A DNA stretch of 64,000 bases from Cacajao melanocephalus (GCA_963573385.1 CAUYLG010051949.1:1-64000), one strand, 5' to 3'; shown: positions 51,891-63,530, counted from the first letter of the stretch. The notes: a model not told the origin generated them from the sequence alone. A program made the numbers and translations.

Positions 51891-52560
51891 ACCCAAATTC
51901 TCCACTTTTTGAATTATCACAATACTTCTAGACCAGTTTACTTCCAATTGCCCAGGGTCTCTCTTGTGTTCCTCTCTCACTAATGAGAGAACATGTGATG
52001 ACTAAACACAAAACAACTAGTACAAGATTAAATATGATTAGTAAATTTGTGGGAGGAAATCTTATGTACTCAAAGGCCAAACAAATATAATTTTAAAAAT
52101 TAGTTATACTCAGCTTCCAATTCCTCTTAAGTCAGGCTCCCTCCTCCTGAAGAGGTTCTACAAGTCAGGGAGATTGGATCTGAGAAGTAAACCATAAAAC
52201 TGGAAAAACCCCTGGGGAGGCAGAAGTTTGCTGGTGTAAATGGAAGGAGGGCAGTGTGGCAACCCAGGGTTGAAAAGGACAGGGCACACCACTTGAGGTG
52301 GGGGTGGGGTGGGTAGGATGAAAGAGAGCTTTTCAGAAATGTTCTTGTCTCTCTCCTCAGTCTCCTCCGAGGCAAAGAAGCAACACCAACCTAGTGCTGA
52401 AGGTAATGTCAAAGCAGCAGTCTGGCCAGGTTGAGATGGCAGCCCTGATCTGTTTGCTCAATGAACTTCCATGAGAGTATGCTTGATACTTCCTCATGGA
52501 TTTCCTACAAAGTGTCCTGAGAGACAACGTAAACAGAAACTATTTGAAATAATGTACATG
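51891..52560. other. Unique sequence, GC-richer than its surroundings
   Basis: About 670 bp between L1 and Alu. 52130-52460 is noticeably GC-richer, with ORFs of 82 and 84 codons on the - strand in two frames. I recognise no family or domain. It could be an old LTR, a processed pseudogene remnant or simply unique intron. Confidence 0.4.
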
Positions 52561-52583
52561 GAAAATATAGTCAAAATAAAAAT

Positions 52584-52904
<321 letters not shown>

Positions 52905-53014
52905 TAAATGAATGGATACAGCTGAAAAATGTTTTAGTAAGTTAGAATATTAGGCTAAGAAACTCCTAAAACACACAAGGAAAGGGTAAAAAACTTAAAA
53001 AAAAAGAAAAAAGA

Positions 53015-53150
53015 GCCAGAACGGTGGTGTAAGTCTATCGTCCTAGCTACAGCAGGAGGCCAGCAGTTGGAGGCATAGTGCACTATGATCATGCCTGTCA
53101 ACAGCCACTGTATTTCAGCCTGGGTAACATAGTGAGACCCTGTCTCTTAA
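53015..53150 (+). mobile_element. FLAM-type fossil Alu monomer
   Basis: Single arm about 135 bp: gccagaacggtggtgtaagt, tgatcatgcctgtcaacagc and gggtaacatagtgagaccct. The gcctgt-aatagccactg block is shared with 7SL RNA and FLAM, not with modern Alu. Confidence 0.8.
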
Positions 53151-53186
53151 AAACCAAAAAACAAAAGTATAGTGACATTTATAATT

Positions 53187-53242
53187 ATAACTATATATAT
53201 ATGTATTTATATAACTATATATATATAACTATTTATATAACA
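53187..53242. repeat. AT-rich microsatellite
   Basis: Runs of tataactatatatatatg and related TA repeats. Confidence 0.85.
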
Positions 53243-53369
53243 GAAGACCCAGAGGAAGACATATAAACTAACCAGATTCAAAGAAATATTTGAATGACTG
53301 GTAACTTTCCAGAATTAGAGAAAAATATCATATTGAACAAATTCTGAATGCAAAAGAGGACAGAGAATA

Positions 53370-53810
53370 AAATACACACACATGCATAAGCAACAAATAG
53401 ATACATTATAATGAAATTTAAGAAAATCAAAGACAAAAAAAATTCTAAGAGTTTCCAACAAGGAAGAGTAGATCACCTATAAAGGAGTATGATCAGAATG
53501 TCATCAGATACCTTATCAGCAACATGGGATTTACAAACAAGTAATCCATATTATGCACTGCATGCCTGTACCAAAATATCTCACATATTCCATAAATATG
53601 TACATCTACTTCACACTCAAAAATTAAAAAGAAAAAAAAGGTATTAAATCTTAGTTAACTACCCAGATAGAATCACTTTAAAGTGCTGATGCAAAGCACT
53701 TTGAACTAAAAAGTATATATCCAGAAAAACTATCATCAAAAATAAAGATGTTTTAAGCACATAAAATCTCAGAAGGTTTGTCTTATAAAAGCTCTCTCTG
53801 AAAATAAATG
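53370..53810 (+). mobile_element. Old L1 fragments, sense
   Basis: A 5'-region L1M piece (acctataaaggagtatgatc, gtatatatccagaaaaacta) contains a short L1 3' end (ctcacatattccataaatat, gtacatctacttcaca, then A-rich) at about 53541-53640. Confidence 0.5.
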
Positions 53811-53815
53811 AAGTA

Positions 53816-54342
53816 CATGTTGAATATCCCTAATCCAATAATCCCAAATCTAAAACTTCTAGTGCCAACAGTATGCTCAAAGAAGCATTCTGGATTTTTG
53901 GATTAGGGATATTCAGCTGGTAAGTACAATACACATATTCCAAAATCTGAAAAAATCTGAAATCTCAAACACTTCTGGTCCCAAGCATTCACTTCTTTCT
54001 TTTTCTTTTCTATTGATTGACTGATTGAGACAGGGTCTCACTCTGTTGCCCAGGCTGGAGTTCAATGGCACAACCATGGCTCACTGGAGCCTTGACTTCC
54101 CAGGCTCAAGTGATCCTCCTGCCTTGGCCTCCTGAGCAGCTGGGACTAGGTGGTATGTACCACTACACGCAGCTAATTTTTTAGTTTTTTTTTGTAGAGA
54201 CAAGGTATCACTATGTTGCCCAGCTGTTCTTGAACTCTGGGGCTGAAGCAGTCCCCCTGCCTCAGCCACCAAAAGTGCTGGGATTACAAGTGCCAGCCAC
54301 CAGGCCTGGCCCCAAGCATTTCGGAAAGGGATACTCAACCAG
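53816..54342 (-). mobile_element. MER44-type MITE split by an Alu
   Basis: tgttgaatatccctaatcc start; right end ggatactcaaccag after the Alu. TA at both sides. tgaatatccctaatcc is repeated inverted as ggattagggatattca near 53897-53912. Inner text acacttctggtcccaagcat is typical of MER44. Confidence 0.8.
53990..54310 (-). mobile_element. Old Alu, reverse, inserted in MER44
   Basis: Reversed AluJ-like body. A perfect 10-bp duplication cccaagcatt is at 53980-53989 and 54311-54320. Confidence 0.93.
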
Positions 54343-54419
54343 TACTTTCAATAATAACATTAGGAGATACATGAAAGGTAAATATATTACTTAGTAAAAC
54401 TTAATATATCTTTATATAT

Positions 54420-54708
54420 ATTTTTGAGACAGTGTCTCACTGTGTTGCCCAGGCTGGAGTGCAGTGGTCCAATCACGGCTGAATGCAGCCTCAAGCTCCC
54501 AGGCTCAAGCGATCCTCCTACTTCAGCCTCCTGAGTAGCTGAAACCACAGGCACCTGCCACCATGCCAGCTTATTTTTTGTAGAGATGGGGTCTCACTAT
54601 GTTACCCAGGCAGGTCTTGAACTCCTTCCTGGGTTCAAGCAATCCTCCTGCCTCGGCCTCCCAAAGTGCTGAGATTACAGCAAATGTGAGACACCATACC
54701 TGGCCCTA
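54420..54708 (-). mobile_element. Old Alu (AluJ-like), reverse on + strand
   Basis: gagacagtgtctcactgtgt start, gcagcctcaagctcccaggc, ends acaccatacctggccc. Confidence 0.9.
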
Positions 54709-54767
54709 ATATTATCTTTAAAAATGAGACAAAAAACAACCATGACAATCCAGAACCAAATCTAGAG

Positions 54768-54930
54768 CAGGGCTATACAACTTTCTGAAATGGCTGAAAT
54801 ATTTACCTATTTTGTCCAATATGTTAGCCACCAGTCACATGTGGCTAATGTAACTAAGGAACTAATTTTTAAATTTTACTTAAGCTAAAACAAATAGTCT
54901 CTACAACTGCGGGCTACCATATTAGCACAG
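54768..54930 (+). mobile_element. hAT MITE (MER33-like group)
   Basis: cagggctatacaactttctg, gttagccaccagtcacatgt and ggctaccatattagcaca. Third copy of the family in the window. Confidence 0.65.
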
Positions 54931-54938
54931 ATCCAGAG

Positions 54939-55090
54939 CAGGAGTCAGCAAATTTCCTCAAGGGACAAATGGTGAATACACAGGCTGGTGGACCATGTGG
55001 ACTGTTGCATCTACTCATGTAGCACAAAAGTAGCCACAGACAGACAAATGGCAAGGCCATGTTCCAATAAAACTTTATTTAAAAACAGGA
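54939..55090 (-). mobile_element. hAT-Charlie-type fragment, reversed
   Basis: caggagtcagcaaatttcct and gttccaataaaactttattt match, in reverse, the family of the copy at 31822. It starts immediately after the MITE at 54768-54930. Confidence 0.65.
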
Positions 55091-55490
55091 TGCCGACATG
55101 AGACATAGTATGCCAACACCTCATCTAGGTGATATAAACACAATGGCAAGGCAAGCAGAAGGTGGAATAGAGGGAGAGAAGGCAACCAGAAGATAGCTAG
55201 AGTGTGCCATGTACTTATGTTGAAGGCAGTGGGTGATACAAAGACACTTATAACAACAACAAAAGAAACCAAACATATAAATCTAAGCATAGACTGATTT
55301 GGGATAATGACCAAAATTTTAACTAAAACACAATGAAATGTTTAAATTTCAAACAATGACTAGAAAATTCCATCTATTAAATGAGAGAGAGAAAAAAAGA
55401 TGACAAACTCTGGGATTGGGTTTTTAAAAGATCCAGAAATAGGAGGTCTTGGGAGGTCTATAAAAAACAGTCTAAATACAAAAGGATATA
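55091..55490. other. NSRP1 intron sequence
   Basis: About 400 bp with no recognised element; AT-rich. Confidence 0.45.
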
Positions 55491-55809
55491 AAAATGCTGA
55501 AAACAGGCCAGGTGCAGTGGCTCACGCCTGTAATCCCAGCACTTTGGGAAGGTTAGGCAGGTAGATCACTTGACGTCAGGAGTTTGAGACTTGCCTGGCT
55601 AACATGGCAAAACTCTGTCTCTACTAAAAAATACAAAAATTAGCAGAGTGTGATGGCGCACACCTGTAATCCCAGCTACTCAGCAGAAATGAGGCATGAG
55701 AATCACTTGAACCTGGGAAGTGGAGGTTGCAGTGAGCTGAGATCATGCCACTGTACTTCAGCTTGGGCAACAGAGCAAGGATCTGTCTCAAAAAAAAAAA
55801 TGCTGAAAA
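55491..55809 (+). mobile_element. Alu element, sense, with a 13-bp TSD
   Basis: ggccaggtgcagtggctcac body from 55506; aaaatgctgaaaa flanks both ends. Confidence 0.95.
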
Positions 55810-56490
55810 TAAATGACTGGGGAAAAATATGAAACGCAATTATTAATCAAAAGTTTGATAGTAATTAAAAAACCAGAAAAAAATAGAATTAAAGACAGAA
55901 ACATACGTAAAGAACAAAGTAGGGTGCTAGATACTGAGGAACAGATCAAGAAGAAATAGCAATCATCAACATTTATGCTTTTAACAATGTATCTTTCAAG
56001 TAAATACAGCAACACCAAGACAACTCAATGGTGAAAGAACAATCTATTCAATAAATGGTGCTGGAACAACTTAAAATGGAGGTAATCTAAATGCTTACAT
56101 TTAGCTAAAACTATAAAACTCACAGAAGAAAACACAAAAGTAAATCTTTGTGACCTTGAATCTGACACATGACAAAATTTGTGTAGCTAAAACCAAAAGT
56201 CCAAATTATTAAAAAAAAAAATTAAGGTAATTTTTTTAAATGAAATTAGATAAGGTAAGGGCCCAGTTTCATTCATTAGCAAATACATATGCAAATGAAT
56301 GAAACTGGGCCCTTATCTTACCCCCTTTGCAAAAACTAACCTAAAATGGAGATAATCTAAATGCTTACATTTAGCTAAAACTGTAAAACTCATAGAAAAC
56401 ATGTAAGTAAATCTTTGTGACCTTGAATTAGACACATGACAAAATTTGTGTAGCTAAAACGAAAAGTCCAAATGATTAAAAAAAAAAAAA
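55810..56490 (+). mobile_element. Rearranged L1 ORF2 fragment with duplication and hairpin
   Basis: L1 text with caataaatggtgctggaaca. A segment starting aaaatggaggtaatctaaat (about 56074-56205) is repeated at about 56342-56478. Between them gggcccagtttcattcatt (from 56260) is answered by aatgaatgaaactgggccc, forming a perfect inverted repeat of about 22 bp. Confidence 0.8.
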
Positions 56491-56497
56491 TTATTAG

Positions 56498-56782
56498 GCC
56501 AGGCATGGTGGCTCAGGTCTATAATCCCAGCATTTCTGGAGGCCGAAGCAGGCAGATCATGAGGTCAGGAGTTTGAGACCAGCCTGTCCAACATGGCAAA
56601 ACCCCATCTCAACTAAAAATACAAAAATTAGCCAGGGACGGTGGTGCACATCTGTAGTCCCAGCTTCTCAGGAGGCTGAGGCAGGAGAATCGCTTGAACC
56701 CAGGAGGCAGAGGTTATGGTGAGCCAAGATCACATTACTGCACTCAGTCTGGGCAACAGAGATTCCGTTTAAAAAAAAAAAA
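56498..56782 (+). mobile_element. Alu element, sense
   Basis: ggccaggcatggtggctcag start; A tail at 56769-56782. Confidence 0.94.
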
Positions 56783-56806
56783 TTCTTTAAAATCTCATCA
56801 AAATGG

Positions 56807-57097
56807 GGCCAGGCGCAGTGGCTCACGCCTGTAATCTCAGCACTTTGGGAGGCCAAGGTGGGTGGATCACCAGAGGCTGCGTTTGGGACCAGCCTGACCA
56901 ACACGGAGGAAACTCCATCTCTACTAAAAACACAAACTTAGCCAGACATCGTTGCGGGCTCCCGTAATCTCAGCTACTTAGGGCGGGGGCTGAGGCAGGA
57001 GAATCACTTTGAACCCAGGAGGCGGAGCTTTCGGCAAGCCGAGATGGCACCATTGCACTCCAGCTTCGGCAACAAGATCAAAATTCCGTCTCAAAAA
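56807..57097 (+). mobile_element. Alu element, sense
   Basis: gggccaggcgcagtggctca start; an extra ggcgggg stretch interrupts the right arm near 56980. Ends gtctcaaaaaaccctc. Confidence 0.94.
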
Positions 57098-57172
57098 ACC
57101 CTCACCAAAATAAATTGTCTTTACAAAAGCCATCAAGAAAGTGACGAATAACCCACAGAATGGGAAAAAATA

Positions 57173-57644
57173 AAGTTGACTCTTGAAAAACACAGGTCTG
57201 AAATGCACAGGTACACCTATATATAGATTTTTTTAAGTAAAAGTTACACCCAGTGTGCCTGCCTCACTTTTCATCTCCTCCGCCTCTTCTGTCTCTGTCA
57301 CTTAGAAACACTAAGACCAATCCCTCCTTCTCCTCAGCCAGCTCAATGTGAAGACGATGATGAAGAGGAAGATCTTTATGATGATCCACTTATACTTAAT
57401 GAATAGGAAATAATAGGAAATATATTTTATTATATATCTTCCTTATGATTTTCCTAATAACATTTTCTTTTCTCTAGCTTAACTGTAGGAATACAGTATA
57501 TAATACATATAAAAATGTTAGCTGTTTAGTAATGAGGCTTCTGGTCAATGATAAGTTACTGTAGTTAAGTTTTGGGGTAGTCAAAAGTTTTCAACTGCAC
57601 AGGTGTTGGCATCTCTAACCCCTGTATTGTTCAAGGATCAATTG
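57173..57644 (+). mobile_element. Tigger2/MER28-type DNA transposon inserted in L1
   Basis: agttgactcttgaaaaacac start, tgttcaaggatcaattg end, TA on both sides (57171-57172 and 57645-57646). Inner motifs gaagacgatgatgaagagga, gatccacttatacttaatga and ttaagttttggggtagtcaa are typical. Confidence 0.82.
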
Positions 57645-57929
57645 TATTTGCAATCCTATATATTGTGGAACTGTAGCGCATAAAGAATTCCTACAATTCA
57701 ACAATAAAGATAAACTAAAAAATGGACAAAAGAGTTGAAAATTTTTTCAAAAGAAATACAAATTTATTTCAAAGAAGATATACAAATGACCAAAAAGCAC
57801 ATGAAAAGGTGCTCAACATCATTAGCCACTGGGGATAAGCAAATCAAAACCACAATGAAATACTACTTCATACCCAACAGGATGACTAAAATAAAAAAAG
57901 TCACAAATGCTAATAAGGATATGGAAATG

Positions 57930-58212
57930 GCCAAGAGCTGTGGCTCACACCGGTAATCAAGACCAGCCTGGCCAACATGGCAAAACTCCGTCTCTACTAA
58001 AAATACAAAAATCAGCCTGGCATGGTGGCAGGCACCTATAATCCTAGCTACTCCAGAGGCTGAGGCAAGATAATCGACTGAACCTGGGAAGTGGAGGTTG
58101 CAGTGAGCCAAGATTGTCCAGCCTGGGTGAGAGAACAACACTCAGTCTCCCAAAGAAAACCAAAAACAAAAAACAAAAAACAAAAAACAAAAAACAAACA
58201 AACAAAAAAAAC
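57930..58212 (+). mobile_element. Internally deleted Alu in L1
   Basis: ggccaagagctgtggctcac, then straight to aagaccagcctggccaacat, so most of the A-box side of the left arm is lost. Long (CAAAAA)n tail at 58161-58208. The flanks ggatRtggaaa are the duplication. Confidence 0.9.
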
Positions 58213-58520
58213 AGGATGTGGAAAAACTAGAGCCCTTGTACCCTGCTGGTGGATTCGTAAAATGGTACAGCCACTTTGAAAAACATTCTAGCAATTTCTC
58301 AAAAGGTTAAATGTAGAGTTACCATACTACCTAGTAATTCCACTCATAGTTATCCACTCAAGATAAGTGAAACATATACCCACACAAAAATTTGTACACC
58401 AGTGTTCACAGGAGCCTTACTCATGAGTAATAATCAGAAAGTAGAAACAACAAATATGACATGTAGATCCATACAATGGAATATTATTCAGCCATAAAAA
58501 GGAATGAAGTACTGATAAAT

Positions 58521-59635
58521 GCTATACTAGAATTAATGACATGTCTTCCAATTATCGCTTAATTAACCAATAAAAGAAAAACTCCGTAAGTTTGTTCCAG
58601 TTAGAAACACAAACTTATTTTCAAAAGGAACATCATTAACCATGTTGGTAACAACTAGCACACTTATAATGAACAGGCAAAGGTCTTATAATCTTTTCTA
58701 CACAGGCCAAATTTTAATGAACACTTGGTAATGTATTTTTTTCAAAAGACAAGCAATAGTTTGGCACCTAATATATAATCACAATGACCAAGTCAGGTGT
58801 GCAGTGCCCCCAGTACAGACTTTATTAGAGTTCAGTTATAAATACACAACCTCTTGACACTAAAGATGTAGTTCTTGCAGATAAAGCCCAAAGGCAGGAA
58901 ATGAATCTCCTTCCAAATGCTGCTTCTTATCTTTAAAGTAACCTCAAATTATTACTAAACTAATAAGGTAATTTTGTTTCAGAAAGTGATCTGATCTATT
59001 TTATTTTCAGCTTTTGATAAATTCAAGAGTGAGATGTGGGATTATTGCTTTCTGTCTGAGAACACACATTGAAATACAACATGAAAATAAAGGAAAAACT
59101 TTTTTTTATGACTTTTATGGTAAAGATGGAATAGGCAATATCAAAGCCTGTCAGTATACGGAAGAGGATGTGCATGGTTTTGGAGAAACAGAAAGCTAAT
59201 TTTGTTATTTAACTTCATAAATTTGGAAGCAAAGCATTTATTATCTTCTAATTAGAAATTATCAGTTAAACAGGTTGAGTAAAAAGAGTGCAATGAGACT
59301 GTACACAAACCAAATAAAACAATAACTCAAAAATGTAATTATGGATATTACTGCCTTATTTATGGAATTGTTCTAATAAAATGGTACATAGTCAATGGCC
59401 ACAAATCCAAATTGGCGATCAAGATTCTATTACAAGGTCACAAAAAAGCCAGGCTACCGAATATGACTGTCAAACACACAGTAGGATGGAGACAGCACAG
59501 GAAACTTTCAGACCACTAATGATTAATAATAATTACTGCGCAGATTTATTATTGTAGCAATATAGCTACCACTTACTGGACTTCTGTGTGATGCACTACA
59601 CTAAACACTTAAGATAACTCTATTACTAATACTTG
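58521..59635. other. NSRP1 intron sequence, repeat-poor
   Basis: About 1.1 kb, AT-rich. A 61-codon ORF at 59014-59199 has no recognisable product. No splice-bounded exon that fits NSRP1 was found here. Confidence 0.5.
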
Positions 59636-59950
59636 GGTCAGGTGAGGTCTCAGCACTTTGGAAGACTGAAGTGGAAGGATCATTTGAGGACAGGAGTTCC
59701 AAATCAGCCTGGGCAGCATAGCAAGACTTCATTTCTACAGAAATTTTTAAAAAATTAGCCAGGTGTGGTGGTGCATGCCTATATTCCCAACTACTCTGGA
59801 GGCTGAGGTGGGAGAATCACTTAAGCCCAGGAGTTCGAGGCTGCAGTGAGCTGTAACAGAGCCACTGCACTACTTTCTAGGCAAAAAGCAAGACACCCCC
59901 GACTCTGTCTCTAAAATATAAATATAAATATAAATATAAATATAAATATA
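59636..59950 (+). mobile_element. Old Alu (AluJ-like), sense, with a (TAAATA)n tail
   Basis: The left arm is truncated (ggtcaggtgaggtctcagca); attagccaggtgtggtggtg right arm. The tail is a perfect aaatat hexamer array at about 59914-59950. Confidence 0.88.
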
Positions 59951-60273
59951 TACACGTTTTAAAAAAAGTAATGAGTCTTTACCTATCCAACATAGTTTCA
60001 AAATATACAAACATAAAAGTGATTTCAAAAGAGAGATAATTAAAACACTATAATCATAGTGGAAAACTATCATGCCACATTCATGAAAGACATCCTGTAG
60101 ACCAGTGAGAAAGGATATAGATGTGAGTAACAGAATTAAGGTTGGACAAGAGATACAAACTCAAATTGCTTGCAAAGTACAGAGATACAGCCTCATTTAA
60201 TACAGCAGGGAGTGGAAGAAACTACAGCTAATCAAAGAAAGCAAGCCCCACCTAAAGATATTCACATTTTTTA

Positions 60274-60561
60274 ATTTTTTTGAGACAGTCTCACTCTGTT
60301 GCCCAGGCTGGAGTGCACGGCATGACCTCAGCTCACTGCAACCTTCATCTCCTGGGCTCAAGTGATCCTCCCAACTCAGCCTTCTAAGTAGTTGGGACTA
60401 CAAGTGTGGGCCACCATGCCCAGCTAATTCCTTGCATTTTTGGTAGAGACGGGGTTTTGCCATATTGCCCAGGCTGGTCTTGAACTCTTGGACTTAATCA
60501 ATACGCCCACTTTGGCCTCCCACAGTGCTGAGACTACCAGCATGAGCTACTGCGCCCGGCT
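60274..60561 (-). mobile_element. Alu element, reverse on + strand
   Basis: TTTTTTTGAGACAGTCTCACTC start, ends gagctactgcgcccggc. gatatYcacatttttWa-like flanks match a duplication. Confidence 0.93.
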
Positions 60562-60599
60562 GATATTTACATTTTTAAAGTTATAAAAATTGTCACGAC

Positions 60600-61180
60600 A
60601 ACCAATTTGCTTGTGACTAATTATTAAACAAAGCACAAATACACAAATAGATATTCAAACGTATATATGTATGTAAATTCATATAGTACTTTAAAGAAAA
60701 CAGGAAAATATTCATTTCAAACATATAGATTGTCACAAAATGTGACCATGTATTAAGATACTAAGCAAATGTCAAAAACTTAAAAAATGAAGTCACATGG
60801 GCCATGGACATGTTTACAGACAAAATGCATTAGGATCAACAGTAAGAAGTGGAAGAAAAAGGTCAAATATTTGAAAATTAAAAGCATAATTATAAATGTT
60901 CTGTATTAAACACAGAGAATCAAAACAAAAATTACAAATTATGCCTAAAAAATACACAATGTGGTCACCAATAAAAGTTGTGTATGGCACTCACTCAACA
61001 CAGCACTGAAGAAAAATTTAGATATTAATAGATTTCTTAGAAAAAATTAATTGAAGAGTTTAAAAGAGAATAAACTAATATCAAAGAAAAGTTATACGGA
61101 GATAATAAAGACAAAAGAAAAAAATAATAAAATAGAAAACTAAAAGACAGTGGACAATCAATAATAAAAAAGCTGATTCT
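60600..61180 (+). mobile_element. Old L1 ORF2 fragment, sense
   Basis: cactcactcaacacagcact, gaagaaaaatttagatatta and gagaataaactaatatcaaa follow L1 ORF2, strongly decayed. Limits vague. Confidence 0.5.
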
Positions 61181-61184
61181 AGCC

Positions 61185-61480
61185 AAGTGTGGTGGCTCAT
61201 GCCTATAATCCCTTTGGGAGGTGAAAGCAGGAAAACTGCTTGAGCCCAGGAGTTTAAGACCAGCCTGGGCAACATAGCAAGAACTCATCTCTATAAAACA
61301 AACTTTTAAAAAACTTAGCCCGACATGGTATCACATTCCTATAATCTCAGCTACTCAGGAGGGTGAGGTGGGAGAATTACATAAGCCCAGGAGGTCATGG
61401 CTGCAATGAGCTGTGATTGTCCCACTGCACTCCAGCCTGGGCAACACAGTGAGACATTAGCTGAAAAAGTAAAATCTGAA
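61185..61480 (+). mobile_element. Old Alu (AluJ-like), sense
   Basis: gccaagtgtggtggctcatg, gaccagcctgggcaacatag and ggtcatggctgcaatgagct. Confidence 0.88.
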
Positions 61481-61574
61481 CAATTTTTAAAAAATAAGAA
61501 ATTGAAATAGTGAAGGACCAATTCCAAATATAGTACCTTGCATTTTAACAAAATTTCTGTTAACTGTCCTAGAA

Positions 61575-62027
61575 CAGAGGTTTGCAAATATTTTGGTCTC
61601 TTTCATACTCTTTAAAAATTATCGAGGGCCCCAACAGCTTTTATTTATAGAGACGGGTTTAGCTGTCAATATTTACAATAGCAGAAATTTAAAAAAAATT
61701 TTAAGTTATTAATTCACTATAAATAGCTATTTAGTTATTTTAGTTATATTATTTAGTTATGAAAAATAGTTTCAAAAAAATTAGAAAAGTGGAAGTATTT
61801 TGTATTTTTGCAAATCTGTTAATAAATTACTGCTGGATTCTTATATGTGCTCTATGTTCAATTATAATATCACATGTAAGCAGCCTCTGGAAAACACCAA
61901 ATACTTGTGAGACTATGAGAATAAAAAGCAAATAATCTCTTAATATCCCTGTGAAAAAGTTTTGTTTTTGCACATATCATAAGTAACTCCCAAGGGCTAC
62001 CCCCATTTCACACCTGGAGAGCCATTG
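61575..62027 (+). mobile_element. MER1-type (Charlie3) hAT element
   Basis: cagaggtttgcaaatatttt start, ...ggagagccattg end. tcctagaa and ttctagag (8 bp, 6 matching) flank it. Inner motifs aaaaattatcgagggcccca and agcctctggaaaacaccaaa are typical. Confidence 0.8.
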
Positions 62028-62099
62028 TTCTAGAGGAAAAAAAAAGAGGGAAAGCAAAATCAACAGCAGATTAGAACAGCAGAAGAAAACTATAGGACA

Positions 62100-63525
62100 G
62101 TGTGACTTTTAATAGCAAACACAGTGTAAACAAAAATTTTGTATCAAAATGGATTAAAGACCTAAACATAAGGGCTAAAACTATAAAACTCTTGAACGAA
62201 AATAGAAAACCTTCATGGAACTGAATCTAGCAATGATTTCTTAGATATGACACGAAAAGCAGAGGCAACAAAAAAAATAGATAAACCAGATCAGCATAAC
62301 TAAAAACTTGTGCAACAGAGTGAAAAGGCAACCCACAGAAAGGAGAAAATATTTGCATATCATATATCTGGAAAGGGATTGATATCCAGAATACATATAG
62401 AACGCCTACAACAACAACAAACAACAACAACAGCAACAAAATCTGATTAAAAAATGGCCAAAGACTTGAGATACCACTTCACACCCCTTAGGATAGCTAT
62501 TATCAAATTAAAACAGTCATACCAAGTGTAAAGGGATGTAGAGAAATTGAAACTCTTGTGTATTGCTGGAATGTAAAATGATACAGCCACTGTGGTGGCT
62601 CCTCAAGACTGAAACAGTCCTCAAAAAATTAAACACAGAATTACCATATGATCCAACAATTCCCCCACCACCCCCCAAGTACACAGTTGGCTCTCCTTAT
62701 TTGTGGGTTCCACTATGTGGATCCAACAAACCATGGTTTGAAAATATTTGGAAAAAAAAACTGTGCCTGTACTGAAGATGTACAGGCTTTTTTTCCTTAT
62801 TATTCCCTAAACAATAGAGTATAACTATTTACACAGCATTTACATTGTATTAGGTATTACAAGTAATCCAGAGATGATTCAAAGTATATGGGAGAACATG
62901 CACTGGTTATGTGCAAATACTATGCCATTTTATATCAGGGATTTGGGCATCCATAGATTTTCATATCCATGGGAGGACCTCTCAAACCAGTCCCCCACGG
63001 ACACCAGGAAACAACTGTACACTCAATAGAACTGAAGGCAGGAAATGAAACGGAGATTTGTACACCCCTGTTCGTAGCAGCATTATTCACAATAGCCAAA
63101 AGGTCCAGGCATGGATGAACAAACAAAATGTGATACACATATAGAATGGAGAAGGAAATTCTGCCACATGCTATATACTATAGATGAACCCTATGGACAT
63201 TATGCTAAGTGAAATAAGCCAGTCACAAAAAGACAGTACTATATGATTCCACATACATGAGGTATCTGGAATAGTCAAATTTATAGACATAAAGTAGAAA
63301 CGTGGTTGCTAGGGGCTGGACAGGGCATGGGAGAAGGGGAGTTATTGTTTACAGCTTCAGTTTGGGGAGATAAAAAAGTTCTCAAAATGGACCATGGTAA
63401 TAGTTGAACAACAGTGTGAATGTATTTAATGCTACTGAACTACACACTTAAAAATGCTTAAGTGGTAAATTTTATATTGTGTGTATTTTACAACTTAAAT
63501 AACAGCAAATAAAATCCAGTTGCAC
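62100..63525 (+). mobile_element. L1 3' end, sense, split by MER2
   Basis: aaatggattaaagacctaaa, tggaaagggattgatatcca and accatatgatccaacaattc before the insert; gtagcagcattattcacaat, tatgctaagtgaaataagcc and ttatattgtgtgtattttac after it. The coding frame is destroyed. Confidence 0.85.
62684..63017 (-). mobile_element. MER2 (Tigger1-derived) element in L1
   Basis: cagttggctctccttatttg start, ...ggaaacaactg end followed by TA. ttattccctaaacaatagag and catttacattgtattaggta are MER2 hallmarks. It is oriented opposite to the usual consensus. Confidence 0.85.
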
Positions 63526-63530
63526 ATATA

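Larger units (their letters stand above)
57098..58520 (+). mobile_element. L1 3' end, sense, split by Tigger2 and an Alu
   Basis: L1 text at 57098-57172, 57645-57929 and 58213-58520: aacccacagaatgggaaaaa, atgaaaaggtgctcaacatc, cttgtaccctgctggtggat and tggaatattattcagccata. Removing both inserts restores L1 order. Confidence 0.85.

Noticed and set aside
57320..57405. Acidic-coding-looking segment (gaagacgatgatgaagagga) as the missing NSRP1 N-terminal exon with its Asp/Glu run
   Set aside because: It is on the wrong strand, lacks fitting splice sites, and is a standard internal part of the Tigger2/MER28 transposon.
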